A stretch of 64,000 nt of DNA from JAJYSO01 sp964579505 (GCA_964579505.1 CAZOGC010000013.1:1-64000), one strand, 5' to 3'; shown: positions 34,262 to 43,971, counted from the stretch's first letter. The notes: generated by a model from the letters alone, not told the origin. A program made the numbers and translations.

Positions 34262-34981
34262 ATGAATAATTTAGCAGAAAAAACGGCCTTTGTTACCGGG
34301 GGAACAAAAGGAATTGGTTATGGAATTGCAGAAGCTTTGTTGAGTAATGGCATACAAGTGGCGATTACCGGAAGAAATCAAGAAACACTTACCCAAGCAG
34401 TTGAAAAATTACAAGCTGCACACACGGCAAAAATAATAGGTATAAAAGCCGATGTTCAACACTATATAGATCAAGAACAAGCGGTACAAAAAACAGTAGA
34501 AGAGTTTGGAAAAATTGACATTGTGGTAGCCAATGCAGGGTTAGGACATTTTGCCACAATAGATCAGCTAACCGTAGCACAATGGAATGAAACTATTGCC
34601 ACCAACTTATCAGGGGTGTTTTATACGTTAAAAGCGTCCTTGCCACAGCTGCGCCAACAAAAAGGTTATTTCTTTTCTATTTCTAGTTTGGCCGGAACCA
34701 ATTTTTTTAAGGGTGGAAGTGCTTACAATGCCAGTAAATTTGGCGTTACCGGATTTACACAAGCGGCTATGCTGGATATGCGCGAATGGGATATAAAAAC
34801 AAGCGTTATTATGCCGGGTTCTGTAGCTACTTATTTTAATGGAAATACCCCCGATGAGGCTGATGCATGGAAAATACAAAAGGAAGATATCGGACAAATT
34901 ATTGTGGACTTGCTACAAATGAACCAACGCGTTTTACCAAGTAAGATAGAGGTTCGCCCCTCTTTTCCACATAAAAAATAA
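34262..34981 (+). CDS. SDR family oxidoreductase
   Basis: A 239-residue short-chain dehydrogenase/reductase. The NAD(P)-binding motif is TGGTKGIGYGIAEALL (residues 9-24), followed by NAGLGHF, the catalytic Ser in FFSISSLAGTNFF and YNASKFGVTG with the Tyr-x-x-x-Lys pair. An Arg at the end of strand 2 (ITGRNQE) favours NADPH. Relatives are annotated as 3-oxoacyl-ACP reductase-like (FabG-like), but no fatty-acid genes are nearby, so the substrate is open. It is convergent with the deaminase gene, seven bases away. Confidence 0.92.
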   Translation: MNNLAEKTAFVTGGTKGIGYGIAEALLSNGIQVAITGRNQETLTQAVEKLQAAHTAKIIGIKADVQHYIDQEQAVQKTVEEFGKIDIVVANAGLGHFATIDQLTVAQWNETIATNLSGVFYTLKASLPQLRQQKGYFFSISSLAGTNFFKGGSAYNASKFGVTGFTQAAMLDMREWDIKTSVIMPGSVATYFNGNTPDEADAWKIQKEDIGQIIVDLLQMNQRVLPSKIEVRPSFPHKK

Positions 34982-34988
34982 ATCTACA

Positions 34989-35450
34989 CTACGATAGCAT
35001 ACGGGAGCAGGCTTCGGCTAGTACTCCGGTAACGATTTTTGGGGCTTTGCCCCATTTTTTTATATGGTTGGTAGCCAAAAATGGAAATTGAGAACTGTCT
35101 CCTCCCGTTTCAGGAGTTGTAATGCCATAAACTAGTTGTTTTATACCACTTGAACGGATAAGGTATGAACACATAAAACATGGTTCTACCGTTGTGTATA
35201 AACTACACTGTGCCAATTCTTTTTTTGTCAAGGTTTTTTGCGCCTTGAGTACCGCTAACATTTCAGCATGGGCAAGCGCGGCAGGCAAGCCCTCCTCCCC
35301 TTCTCTTCCTTCTGCTATAATTTTTTTATTGTGTACAACAACAGCGCCCACCGCTGTTTTACCTTCGTTTTTAGCTAATTGAGCTAAAGTAAGACAACGC
35401 TTCATAAATTTCTCGTGTGTCGTTTGGGTATCATTATCACATAAATTCAT
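34989..35450 (-). CDS. Nucleoside deaminase (zinc-dependent, cytidine/deoxycytidylate deaminase fold)
   Basis: A 153-residue enzyme. The zinc and catalytic motifs are LAHAEMLAV (His and Glu) and TVEPCFMCSYLI (Pro-Cys-x-x-Cys), with the core TAVGAVVVHNKKIIAEGREG between them and the N-terminus. The C-terminal part (YGITTPETGGDSSQFPFLATNHIKKWGKAPKIVTGVL) differs from TadA and resembles stand-alone deaminases of uncertain base. I start it at 35450 (MNLCDNDTQ), which has AAAAAAAGAGAT just upstream. A longer frame from 35474 would overlap the CopD gene. Confidence 0.85.
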   Translation of the reverse strand: MNLCDNDTQTTHEKFMKRCLTLAQLAKNEGKTAVGAVVVHNKKIIAEGREGEEGLPAALAHAEMLAVLKAQKTLTKKELAQCSLYTTVEPCFMCSYLIRSSGIKQLVYGITTPETGGDSSQFPFLATNHIKKWGKAPKIVTGVLAEACSRMLS

Positions 35451-35460
35451 ATCTCTTTTT

Positions 35461-35910
35461 TTAAAATCCCCCATAGCGAATAAAAGACCCGAGCACCAAC
35501 ATAGCTATTCCTAATAAAGTAACGCAAATGACATGAACGGCCATTTCCGGAAGTTTTTTAGGTGATTTTTTAAGCTTGGGAATTACGCGAACTTGCGCGC
35601 TTATCGCAAATAAGACAGTTGCCAATAAAAGTATTAATTTGGTAGAAGTAACTTGCTCGATAGATGAAGAAAAGCTAAACCAATCAGAAAAGTGAATACC
35701 AAATTGAGTCATCATCCAGATACCGGTAATAACCAGTAAAGCCAATGCTGGCATTCCGAGAGGTTCAAAACTTTTTTCAAATTTTAGAAGGCGGTCTGCA
35801 TCCTTTTTGCGCAATACGCCCGGCAAAATACAGCAAGCCAAGTAGAGATGCCCTCCTACCCATACGGCAGCACAGATAAGATGAATAATAAGTAATAGAT
35901 GATGATTCAT
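35461..35910 (-). CDS. CopD family membrane protein
   Basis: A 149-residue inner-membrane protein with four hydrophobic helices. The first helix, LLLIIHLICAAVWVGGHLYLACCIL, carries the His and VWVGGH motif typical of CopD. Further His residues lie at about 71 (FGIHFSDW) and 125 (MAVHVICVTLLGIAMLVLG). CopD-type proteins are linked to copper or haem handling, but no copper genes are adjacent. It lies directly upstream of the deaminase gene, probably in the same transcript. Confidence 0.8.
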   Translation of the reverse strand: MNHHLLLIIHLICAAVWVGGHLYLACCILPGVLRKKDADRLLKFEKSFEPLGMPALALLVITGIWMMTQFGIHFSDWFSFSSSIEQVTSTKLILLLATVLFAISAQVRVIPKLKKSPKKLPEMAVHVICVTLLGIAMLVLGSFIRYGGF

Positions 35911-35985
35911 AGTCTATTTTAACCCCAAACCTTTTTCAAAGGTAAGCTTATCCTGAGTAGAAGACTTTAAATCACCTGAAAAAAG

Positions 35986-37128
35986 TTAGGCTTCCTTCTT
36001 TTTAAGCGTAAATTTTAAGACGAAGAATCCGACAATTCCGGCGGTTAATGAACTTATCAGAATAGTTAGTTTGGCATTGTTGATAATGAGTGCGCTGTCA
36101 AAAGCCAAAAGCGTAATAAAAATAGACATGGTAAACCCAATTCCCCCCAAAATTCCTACCCCAAAAATGTTTGTCCAATTTAACCCTTTGGGCAATTTGC
36201 AAATACCGGTTTTAACAGCGAGAAAAGTTACGGCAAATATTCCTAATGGTTTTCCAATAACCAATCCGGCAGCAATACCTAAACTATAATGATGGGTTAT
36301 TAAGTCGGTAAAGCTGGCATTAAAGTGAATAGCCGTATTAGCTAAGGCAAAAATGGGTAGGATAAGGAATGCAACCGGCTTGTGTAAGAAACGCATTAGA
36401 GCATAGGAAGGAGATTTCTTATCACCATTTCCAAAGGGAATGGCAAAAGCTAATAACACGCCGGTAATAGTGGCGTGTACCCCTGAATTAAGCATAAAAT
36501 ACCACATGGCCACTCCCCCAACTAAATACACCAACCAATGCGTTATTTTTTTTCGATTACACAAAAGTAATACACCATAAATACCCAAGGCAATAAGGAG
36601 GTTGGTCCACACCAAGTTACTTGTATAAAAGAAAGCAATAATAAGGATGGCGCCTAAATCATCTACAACTGCCAGCACGGTTAAAAATACTTTTAACGAT
36701 GTGGGCACGCGGTTACCTAAGAGTGAAAGGATACCTAAAGCAAAGGCTATATCTGTTGCCATAGGAATACCTGAACCAGACTGCGTGGGTAGCCCATAAT
36801 TGAATAATAAAAATATTCCGGCAGGAACCACCATTCCTCCTATGGCACCAAAGATGGGCGGTAAGGCATTTTTTATGTTAGAAAGTTCGCCTCTATAAAT
36901 TTCGCGTTCAAGTTCAAGCCCTATAAGAAGGAAGAAAATGGTCATTAGCCCATCGTTTATCCAATGTTCTACACTAAGACCATAAAGGTGAGCGTGTAAA
37001 AGACTTTGATAATCCTCTCCTAAAAAACTATTGGCTACGATTAGTGAAATGATAGTCATGGCAATCAAAAAAATACCACCTGATTTTTCACTACTTAAAA
37101 AATTTCTGAACGTGCTTTTAATTTTCAT
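35986..37128 (-). CDS. nhaA: Na+/H+ antiporter NhaA
   Basis: A 380-residue inner-membrane antiporter exchanging two H+ for one Na+. About eleven hydrophobic helices are visible, with SEKSGGIFLIAMTIISLIVANS at the start, VEHWINDGLMTIFFLLIGLELERE, and SGSGIPMATDIAFALGILSLLGNRVP. The ion-binding Asp pair is in LAVVDDLGAILIIAFFYT, and a later segment reads IFGVGILGGIGFTMSIFITLLAF. Length and motifs are those of NhaA. It is a single-gene unit. Confidence 0.97.
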   Translation of the reverse strand: MKIKSTFRNFLSSEKSGGIFLIAMTIISLIVANSFLGEDYQSLLHAHLYGLSVEHWINDGLMTIFFLLIGLELEREIYRGELSNIKNALPPIFGAIGGMVVPAGIFLLFNYGLPTQSGSGIPMATDIAFALGILSLLGNRVPTSLKVFLTVLAVVDDLGAILIIAFFYTSNLVWTNLLIALGIYGVLLLCNRKKITHWLVYLVGGVAMWYFMLNSGVHATITGVLLAFAIPFGNGDKKSPSYALMRFLHKPVAFLILPIFALANTAIHFNASFTDLITHHYSLGIAAGLVIGKPLGIFAVTFLAVKTGICKLPKGLNWTNIFGVGILGGIGFTMSIFITLLAFDSALIINNAKLTILISSLTAGIVGFFVLKFTLKKKEA

Positions 37129-37460
37129 GGTTAGTATATAAAAATTAATGACATTAACCTGTTGTGCATATAGGAGACTAATTTTGCTAGTAAATATTCA
37201 TTTTGATACTTAAAAAGAATACCTTGAATACATTTTGACAACATGCATACTTAAAATAATTTTAATTATCATAAGTGCATAACAGGTGGCATTAATAATA
37301 AACATGCCTATTAATTTATAGGTATGCAAGATATAAATATTTGAGTAGTTACATAATGCCTGATGCGCTAATTTTATCTTTTAAAAGTCTTAAAATTAAA
37401 CAAAAACCGCTTTGGAAAATAGCCAAAGCGGTTTTATATAAAGCCTATTATTGGGTGTTG
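37129..37460. other. Intergenic region between nhaA and a TonB receptor gene
   Basis: It holds the upstream region of nhaA (AT-rich, no clean TAnnTTTG seen) and, at 37403-37435, a strong hairpin terminator for the TonB receptor gene. No gene is supported. Confidence 0.6.
37397..37440 (-). terminator. Intrinsic terminator of the TonB receptor gene
   Basis: AAAACCGCTTTGG (37403-37415) and CCAAAGCGGTTTT (37423-37435) form a perfect 13-bp stem with a 7-base loop. On the minus strand it is followed by TTTTTG. The plus strand also has Ts after it, so it could work both ways. Confidence 0.85.
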
Positions 37461-40097
37461 TTAGAAAATATACTTCAAAGAAAAATTGTACGTAATTCCG
37501 TTGCCAATATACACGCCATAGTTGTCCTTTTGGCTGATGTAATAATGGTCTAGCAGGTTGTATACGTTTCCGGCTAATAAGAAACGTTGTCCGCTAATTT
37601 CAAAATTATAAGAAGCACCAATATCAAAAGTAGAATAAGAATTTAATTTTTCTGATTGGTATGTGTTTCCTTTGAGTGTTTCAAGAGCTGCATCTTGAAC
37701 ATTTACTTCTCCATAAAAATCAGTATAGTAGTTCCAGGTTAAGTACCCGTGCAGTTTACGAGGAATAAAATCGTAGTTTACCCCTAAACCGGCACTGGTT
37801 TGTGGAGCTCTACCCACTTTGGTATTTTTTAAGTCGGTGGTAAGGGTTGTAACAACGGTTTGGTTTGTGTTATCCCGAACTCTTACCGGTGTTTTTCCGT
37901 CAAACTCCCATTTACCAACAGTTGCATACCCGTGTAATTCTAAATCTGTTGTAGGACGATATTTTACTTCTAGCTCTAGCCCTTGGTGCAATTCTGCAAT
38001 ATTGCTAAAGAGGTATGTTACATCGTTATAAACAGTTCCTGTTCCCGGGTCAGTATATTCTCCTCCGGCAGCTAAGAAACGGTTTTCCCATTTGGTATAA
38101 TACGCGTTTAAGTTGATTTGAACGTTTCTTGTTTCAAATTTATATCCGGCTTCAAAACCTACGATTTCTTCGTTGTCTACTCCTTCTTTAGAAACTTCTG
38201 TTTCATCGCTAAAGTTGGTAAACAAGTTGTCCATAAAAGGTTGACGAGAATATTTACCGGCATTTACAAAGAATGTATTTCCTTCAGCAAAGGTCCAAGA
38301 CCCTCCTCCTTTTATATCATATCCTGTTTTATGGATTGTTTTAGAGGTTTTTTCTGTAGCAAAGTTACCGCGATCATAACGTTTGTATGACTGGTTAGAG
38401 AAAGCTCCTTGAATAAATAAAGAAAATTCATCGTTAGCCCATTCAGCTTGCCCGAAAATGCCTTGGTAGTTAATATCTTCAGAGTAGTCATAATTTACAC
38501 GATCACCTTCATCGGCATAATTAAATAAACTTGCCCAAGGATCGGGGCTATATGTTTTGGTAACAGTGTGGTTAGGATTTCCTCCAAAACTTTCTATACG
38601 TCCTTTTAAACCTAGTAAATCGGTTAGTTCTCTAAAGTGAGTACCGGTGTAAAAACGAATATCGGTACCGACGTTTAAACTCAAGTTTTTAATAGAGTTG
38701 TTTTCGTAGTTCATTACACCTCCATACCAGATGTGGTTGTTTACAGAAGCGCGTAATAAAGTTCCGTCGTGTCCTTGGCTGTAGCCACCAGCTACAGTGG
38801 GATTGTATGTATCTTTTACATAATCCCAGTCAATCAACCCATTAGATGCTTTATAAGCACCGCGATTAAGACTAGGGTCTCCATTAGGATAACCAGAAAT
38901 ATAATTTAATCCATTACCATAAGTACCGGTACCACCACCGCGGCCTAAAGACATATACAATACGGTAGAGAGGTTAGATTGGTCGTTAATATTCCAGTCC
39001 CAGTTAAAGTTGATAACCGGTTTGTGGTAATAATTACGACGTGAGGTAAGGTATTCACCATCTAAAAATCCATAGTTATTGTTATATTTTCTTCCGTATT
39101 TGTCGTATAAAAGTTGAGCCTTAGAAAAATTTTGGTCGTGCCATTGCGGAGCACCGGTGATCAACAAGTTAAAGTTATGATCTCCCATTTTTTTACCAAC
39201 AGAGAAGAAATAGTTTTGTCCTTGTCCGCGTGTACCATTTGCATATTTACTAAAGGCTTGCCAATAGTCTAATAAAAATGAGAAACCCCAACCGTTGTCA
39301 TTCATTCCGGTGTTGTATGCAAAAGTACCTTTTAGGTAGCTTCCGTTACCTACTAAGAAGCGCGCAAAGCCACCTTCTTCTTGAGCGGTTGTTTGTACCA
39401 CCATGTTTACGGTACCTCCTACAGAAGAAATAGCCAATTTAGAAGAACCCAAACCGCGTTGTACCTGAACGGCATTTACGATATCTGAAAGACCAGACCA
39501 GTTAGACCAATACATTTTTCCATCCTCCATTCCATTAACCGGTTGTCCGTTTAATAAGAAAGCAGTATTGCTTTGGCCAAAACCGCGTACAAAGATTTGA
39601 GAATCTCCAAACCCACCAGACTGATTAGATACGTAAACAGAAGGCGTATTTTTCAAGATTTCAGGAAATTCTACGTTTCCTACCGCGCGCAACTGAATTT
39701 GTTTACGTGTAACTGTAGATACTGCAATAGGTGTTTTTCGATCTTCTTCTAAGTCGACAACCCCTTTTCCTACAATTACTACGGCATCTAAAGCGTTTGC
39801 TTTAGTTTGAAGTTGAATTTTTCCAAGGTCTACTTTTTGTTTTCCGTTAAAATTAAACGAAACAGTCTGCGTTTTATACCCCATAAGAGAAATCTCAATC
39901 TTTCCGGAAGTCAGATTGGTTTCTAGGGTAAAGTTTCCGTCCATGTCTGTTGTGGCTCCATTATGAGTACCCACAAGTACGACACTTGCACCGGGCATAG
40001 GTAAAGACGATTCGTCTAATACCGTTCCCGTAATCGTGTTCTGTGCTAGTGCACAATTAGTTATAAAAACTAACAATAAAAAGGTTACGTGTTTCAT
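37461..40097 (-). CDS. TonB-dependent receptor with carboxypeptidase-like domain
   Basis: An 878-residue outer-membrane active transporter. It has a signal peptide (MKHVTFLLLVFITNCALAQN), a carboxypeptidase-like beta-sandwich (ITGTVLDESSLPMPGASVVLVGTHNGATTDMDGNFTL, about 21-95) and a plug domain (RAVGNVEFPEILKNTPSVYVSNQSGGFGDSQIFVRGFGQSNTAFLLNGQPVNGMEDGKMYWSNW). A 22-strand barrel ends in VYIGNGITYNFSLKYIF with the terminal Phe typical of outer-membrane proteins. It is shorter than SusC proteins and has no SusD next to it, so it is not a glycan SusCD pair. The substrate is unknown. TTTCTTTG at 40140-40147 (minus) is a one-mismatch promoter. Confidence 0.93.
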   Translation of the reverse strand: MKHVTFLLLVFITNCALAQNTITGTVLDESSLPMPGASVVLVGTHNGATTDMDGNFTLETNLTSGKIEISLMGYKTQTVSFNFNGKQKVDLGKIQLQTKANALDAVVIVGKGVVDLEEDRKTPIAVSTVTRKQIQLRAVGNVEFPEILKNTPSVYVSNQSGGFGDSQIFVRGFGQSNTAFLLNGQPVNGMEDGKMYWSNWSGLSDIVNAVQVQRGLGSSKLAISSVGGTVNMVVQTTAQEEGGFARFLVGNGSYLKGTFAYNTGMNDNGWGFSFLLDYWQAFSKYANGTRGQGQNYFFSVGKKMGDHNFNLLITGAPQWHDQNFSKAQLLYDKYGRKYNNNYGFLDGEYLTSRRNYYHKPVINFNWDWNINDQSNLSTVLYMSLGRGGGTGTYGNGLNYISGYPNGDPSLNRGAYKASNGLIDWDYVKDTYNPTVAGGYSQGHDGTLLRASVNNHIWYGGVMNYENNSIKNLSLNVGTDIRFYTGTHFRELTDLLGLKGRIESFGGNPNHTVTKTYSPDPWASLFNYADEGDRVNYDYSEDINYQGIFGQAEWANDEFSLFIQGAFSNQSYKRYDRGNFATEKTSKTIHKTGYDIKGGGSWTFAEGNTFFVNAGKYSRQPFMDNLFTNFSDETEVSKEGVDNEEIVGFEAGYKFETRNVQINLNAYYTKWENRFLAAGGEYTDPGTGTVYNDVTYLFSNIAELHQGLELEVKYRPTTDLELHGYATVGKWEFDGKTPVRVRDNTNQTVVTTLTTDLKNTKVGRAPQTSAGLGVNYDFIPRKLHGYLTWNYYTDFYGEVNVQDAALETLKGNTYQSEKLNSYSTFDIGASYNFEISGQRFLLAGNVYNLLDHYYISQKDNYGVYIGNGITYNFSLKYIF

Positions 40098-40480
40098 GGT
40101 AAGGTGTGAATTGTTTAAAATGTGTGTTTTTGTTTAGAGCAAAGAAACGGATTTTTAATGAGTTACCTTAACATTGTCTTGGCAAGTTTTAACATACTTA
40201 TCCACAGTATCTGTTAATTAGTGAATGTATGTTAACGTACCCAATTCATAATCAAATAATTATATTTAAATTAAAGCTATAGGTTTGTAATAACTTCATA
40301 AAGGCTTAACCTAAACATAACCTTGTAAGCTGGTAATTATGTTTAATCTAAAACAAGTGGAGATTTAAACAAAACAGGTTACAACAAAACGAACACCCTA
40401 TTTCTATGAAATTAAAAAGCGATTTATAAAATTTGATTTTCATATTCCTTACCTTTGTCCTACAAACATAAACTTAGTAT
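40098..40480. other. Divergent promoter region between a TonB receptor and lipA
   Basis: It contains a probable promoter for the receptor near 40140-40147 (minus) and one for lipA at 40450-40457 (plus). Between them is AT-rich sequence with one perfect DnaA-box-like TTATCCACA at 40198-40206. No gene is supported. Confidence 0.55.
40450..40457 (+). promoter_or_regulatory. Promoter -7 element TACCTTTG for lipA-gapA
   Basis: TACCTTTG matches TAnnTTTG and lies 23 bases before the lipA ATG at 40481. Confidence 0.55.
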
Positions 40481-41353
40481 ATGGCTGTAGAGACACTTAC
40501 TCCACAAAACACTATAAAAAAGCCTAAATGGCTGCGAGTAAAACTTCCTACCGGAGAAAAATATAGAAATCTTCGCAAGATTGTAGATAAGTATGATTTA
40601 CATACAATCTGTACTTCCGGAAGCTGCCCTAATATGGGTGAATGCTGGGGCGAAGGAGTAGCCACCTTTATGATTCTAGGTAATGTTTGTACGCGTTCCT
40701 GTGGTTTCTGCGGAGTAAAAACCGGTCGGCCGGATACCGTAGAATGGGATGAACCCGAAAAAGTGGCACGTTCTATAAAATTAATGAAAATAGACCACGC
40801 CGTTATTACCAGTGTCGATCGAGATGATTTAAAAGACATGGGCTCTATTATGTGGGCCGAAACCATTCAGGCAATTCGGCGTATGAATCCACACACCACA
40901 CTAGAAACACTCATACCTGATTTTCAGGGAGTACATAGAAATATAGACCGTATAATTGCGGTAAAACCTGAAGTGGTTTCACATAATATGGAAACGGTAA
41001 GACGCTTAACGCGCGAAGTGCGTGTGCAAGCCAAATACGACCGCAGTTTGGGCGTGTTACGCTATTTAAAAGAAAACGGAATTCGTCGTACCAAATCCGG
41101 TATTATGTTGGGGTTGGGTGAACGCGAAGACGAGGTTATACAAACCCTGAAAGATTTACGTGAAAACAAGGTAGATGTAGTTACTATCGGACAGTATCTT
41201 CAACCTTCAAAACGTCATTTACCGGTACGGAGTTTTATTACCCCCGATCAGTTTGCAAAATATAAAGAGATTGGTTTGGAATTGGGCTTTCGCCACGTAG
41301 AAAGTAGTGCCTTGGTGCGCTCTTCATACAAAGCGAAAAAACATTTAAATTAG
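40481..41353 (+). CDS. lipA: Lipoyl synthase
   Basis: A 290-residue radical SAM enzyme that inserts two sulphur atoms into protein-bound octanoyl groups. The auxiliary cluster Cys motif is CTSGSCPNMGECWG and the radical SAM CxxxCxxC motif is CTRSCGFCGV. Further conserved blocks are VITSVDRDDLKDMGS, VVSHNMETV and TKSGIMLGLGE, and the C-terminal FRHVESSALVRSSYKA includes the Arg-Ser-Ser-Tyr motif. Its product activates lipoylated enzymes, including the glycine cleavage system whose gcvT lies 4 kb away. It is cotranscribed with gapA, 9 bases downstream. Confidence 0.98.
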   Translation: MAVETLTPQNTIKKPKWLRVKLPTGEKYRNLRKIVDKYDLHTICTSGSCPNMGECWGEGVATFMILGNVCTRSCGFCGVKTGRPDTVEWDEPEKVARSIKLMKIDHAVITSVDRDDLKDMGSIMWAETIQAIRRMNPHTTLETLIPDFQGVHRNIDRIIAVKPEVVSHNMETVRRLTREVRVQAKYDRSLGVLRYLKENGIRRTKSGIMLGLGEREDEVIQTLKDLRENKVDVVTIGQYLQPSKRHLPVRSFITPDQFAKYKEIGLELGFRHVESSALVRSSYKAKKHLN

Positions 41354-41362
41354 GTTAATAAA

Positions 41363-42394
41363 ATGAACAAAAAAATTAGAATTGCTCTCAACGGATTTGG
41401 CCGTATCGGTCGAAGTTTGTTCCGAATTTTGTTACACAACGATAAAATTGAAGTAGTTGTTATAAACGATTTAGATGATGCGCATAGCTTTGCTCACCTA
41501 TTAAAATATGATAGTATTCATGGGGTGTTAGATGCCGACGTAAAATCTGAAGGTGATAATATTGTGGTAAATGGTCATAAATATCCAATGACTCACCAAA
41601 CAGCTATTAACCATATCTCGTGGGAAGCCTACAACGTAGACGTAGTAGTTGAGTGTACCGGTAAATTTAAAACACGCCCGCTTTTAGAAAACCACTTAAA
41701 AGGGGGGGCACCTCGCGTTATTTTATCGGTTCCTCCGCAAGATGATTCTATAAAAATGGTCGTATTAGGTGTAAACGATGATATTTTAGAAGGAAATGAA
41801 AAAATTATTTCTAATGCTTCTTGCACGACAAATAATGCGGCTCCGATGTTAAAAGTTGTAAACGATGCATTGGGCGTTGAGCAGGCTTATATCTCTACCG
41901 TTCACTCATACACTTCTGATCAAAATTTACACGATCACCCGCATAAAGATTTACGCAGAGCACGTGCGGCTTCTCGTTCAATTATTCCTACCACTACAGG
42001 AGCGGCTAAGGCATTAACGAAGATTTTTCCGGAGCTGGCAGATGTTATTGGTGGATGCGGTATTCGCGTACCGGTGCCTAATGGATCACTTACCGATTTT
42101 ACACTAAATGTAAAGAAAAAAACGAGTATTGAAGAAGTAAATCAATTATTTAAAGAAGCTGCTGAAGGAGCCTATAAAGGAATTATTCAATATATGGAAG
42201 ACCCCATTGTTTCTTCTGACGTAATTGGAAACCCCTACTCTTGCGTTTTTGATGAAGAAATGACCTCGGTTATTGATGGTCATTTAGTTAAACTTATTGG
42301 GTGGTATGACAATGAACGCGGCTACAGCAATCGGCTAGTCGATTTAATTCTAAAATTAGAAACCGTGACTAAAGAATCGATTGCCGCTAAATAA
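41363..42394 (+). CDS. gapA: Glyceraldehyde-3-phosphate dehydrogenase, type I
   Basis: A 343-residue NAD-dependent glycolytic enzyme. The Rossmann motif is NGFGRIGRSLFRILL, the catalytic Cys lies in ISNASCTTNNAAP (about residue 154), the active-site His is in STVHSYTSDQN, and RVPVPNGSLTDFTLNV and WYDNERGYSNRL are conserved. It carries Asp after the second strand (VINDLDD), favouring NAD+. The gene sits directly after lipA and before a clean terminator. A second gap gene elsewhere in the genome is possible. Confidence 0.97.
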   Translation: MNKKIRIALNGFGRIGRSLFRILLHNDKIEVVVINDLDDAHSFAHLLKYDSIHGVLDADVKSEGDNIVVNGHKYPMTHQTAINHISWEAYNVDVVVECTGKFKTRPLLENHLKGGAPRVILSVPPQDDSIKMVVLGVNDDILEGNEKIISNASCTTNNAAPMLKVVNDALGVEQAYISTVHSYTSDQNLHDHPHKDLRRARAASRSIIPTTTGAAKALTKIFPELADVIGGCGIRVPVPNGSLTDFTLNVKKKTSIEEVNQLFKEAAEGAYKGIIQYMEDPIVSSDVIGNPYSCVFDEEMTSVIDGHLVKLIGWYDNERGYSNRLVDLILKLETVTKESIAAK

Positions 42395-42422
42395 TTATAG
42401 CAAAGAAAATAACACAACTAAA

Positions 42423-42451
42423 AAGGTGAGCTTTCGGGCTCACCTTCTTTT
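42423..42451 (+). terminator. Intrinsic terminator of lipA-gapA
   Basis: AAGGTGAGC (42423-42431) pairs with GCTCACCTT (42438-42446) around a TTTCGG loop and is followed by CTTTTG. Confidence 0.85.
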
Positions 42452-42486
42452 GTCTAGTATGTTTTTTAGATATACGAATGTTTACG

Positions 42487-43971
42487 CTACACGTTTTCTA
42501 AAAAATCTACTGCCTTTTTAATTTCAACCGCCATTATTTTGTCTTGAGTTACCAACGGAACCTCTTTTCTAAATTTAGAAACAAAGTCTGTTATAAAAGT
42601 AGAAGATTGTTCAGGCTCTCTGTAGTGCAATGCTTGAGAAGCATTAAACAATTCTATCGCTAAAATAGTCTGTACATTGTTTACCACTTTTATCAATTTA
42701 GTGGCTGAATTGGCTCCCATACTCACATGGTCTTCTTGCCCATTAGACGAAGGTATAGAATCTATACTAGCCGGAGTACACCACTGTTTATTTTGACTAA
42801 CAATACTGGCTGCAGTGTACTGTGGAATCATAAATCCGTTGTTGAGTCCCGGATCTTCCACTAAAAAATCCGGTAAACCGCGTTGTCCGGAAACCAATTT
42901 ATAAATACGTCTTTCTGAAATATTTCCCAACTCAGCTAATGCAATGGCTAAATAATCCATTGCCAATGCCAAGGGTTGCCCGTGAAAATTTCCGCCAGAA
43001 ATAATTTCATCCTCTTCTACAAAAATATTAGGATTGTCGGTTACACTATTAATTTCAGTTTTTACTGTTTGGTGTACGAACCGCAAAGTGTCTTTAGAAG
43101 CCCCGTGAACCTGTGGAATACAACGAAAAGAATACGGATCTTGCACGTACTCTTTTGGGCGGTTTGCCAACGGACTATCTTTTAAGTACGACAAAATAGT
43201 GGCGGCTGTTTCTACTTGTCCTTGGTGTGCACGCACTTTATGAACCAATGGGCTGAACGGCGCTAACGTACAGTCAAAAGCATCCATAGAAACCGCTCCG
43301 ATAATATCGGCCAATTTAGCAAGTTTATCGGCTTTTATTAAAGTATAAACAGCATGCGCGCTCATAAACTGAGTGCCATTTAACAAGGCAAGCCCTTCTT
43401 TGCTGTGCAAAGTCAAAGGCTTCCAGCCTTTTTCAGCCAACACGTTGGCTGTAGGGCTTATTTTTCCATTATAGTATACTTCTCCTTTTCCTAAGAGAGG
43501 AAGACTTAAATGCGCTAACGGTGCCAAATCACCAGAAGCACCTAAAGAGCCTTGTTCATATACCACCGGTATAACATCTTCATTATAAAAATCGAGCAAA
43601 CGCTGCGCTACAGCTTCGGTTATTCCGGAATGTCCATAACTCAATGATTGTACTTTGAGGAATAACATCAACTTAACTATCTCGGGGTTCACTTTATCAC
43701 CTGTTCCGCAAGCGTGAGACATTACAAGATTTTCTTGTAATTGAGATAATTTCTCCTTGGCTATTTTTACATTACAGAGCGATCCGAAACCAGTGTTTAT
43801 TCCATAGAAAGGAGTTTCTGAACGGGCCATTTTCTGATCGAGATAATCGCGCGTTTTTTGAATAGTTGCTTTAGCTTCGTCGCTCAACATTAATTTTTTA
43901 TGAGCGGTTATAATTTCTTGAATATCTTTTGTAGATAAAGGTTTACTACTTATATAATGAATTTCTGCCAT
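42487..43971 (-). CDS. hutH: Histidine ammonia-lyase
   Basis: A 494-residue lyase that converts histidine to urocanate and ammonia. The Ala-Ser-Gly triad that forms the MIO cofactor lies in QGSLGASGDLAPLAHLSLPLLG. SHACGTGDKVN at the substrate-selectivity loop matches histidine rather than tyrosine or phenylalanine lyases. FYGINTGFGSL, NGTQFMSAHAVYTL, QDPYSFRCIPQVHG and FHGQPLALAMDYLAIALAELG are also conserved. No hutU, hutI or hutG lies nearby, so the rest of the Hut pathway must be elsewhere. It is 36 bases downstream of nnr on the same strand. Confidence 0.94.
   Translation of the reverse strand: MAEIHYISSKPLSTKDIQEIITAHKKLMLSDEAKATIQKTRDYLDQKMARSETPFYGINTGFGSLCNVKIAKEKLSQLQENLVMSHACGTGDKVNPEIVKLMLFLKVQSLSYGHSGITEAVAQRLLDFYNEDVIPVVYEQGSLGASGDLAPLAHLSLPLLGKGEVYYNGKISPTANVLAEKGWKPLTLHSKEGLALLNGTQFMSAHAVYTLIKADKLAKLADIIGAVSMDAFDCTLAPFSPLVHKVRAHQGQVETAATILSYLKDSPLANRPKEYVQDPYSFRCIPQVHGASKDTLRFVHQTVKTEINSVTDNPNIFVEEDEIISGGNFHGQPLALAMDYLAIALAELGNISERRIYKLVSGQRGLPDFLVEDPGLNNGFMIPQYTAASIVSQNKQWCTPASIDSIPSSNGQEDHVSMGANSATKLIKVVNNVQTILAIELFNASQALHYREPEQSSTFITDFVSKFRKEVPLVTQDKIMAVEIKKAVDFLENV

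Noticed and set aside
37461..40097. SusC of a polysaccharide utilisation locus
   Set aside because: There is no SusD-like lipoprotein, glycosidase or sensor nearby and the protein is shorter than SusC proteins.
40198..40206. Replication origin
   Set aside because: Only one DnaA box is present, with no dnaA, dnaN or box cluster nearby.
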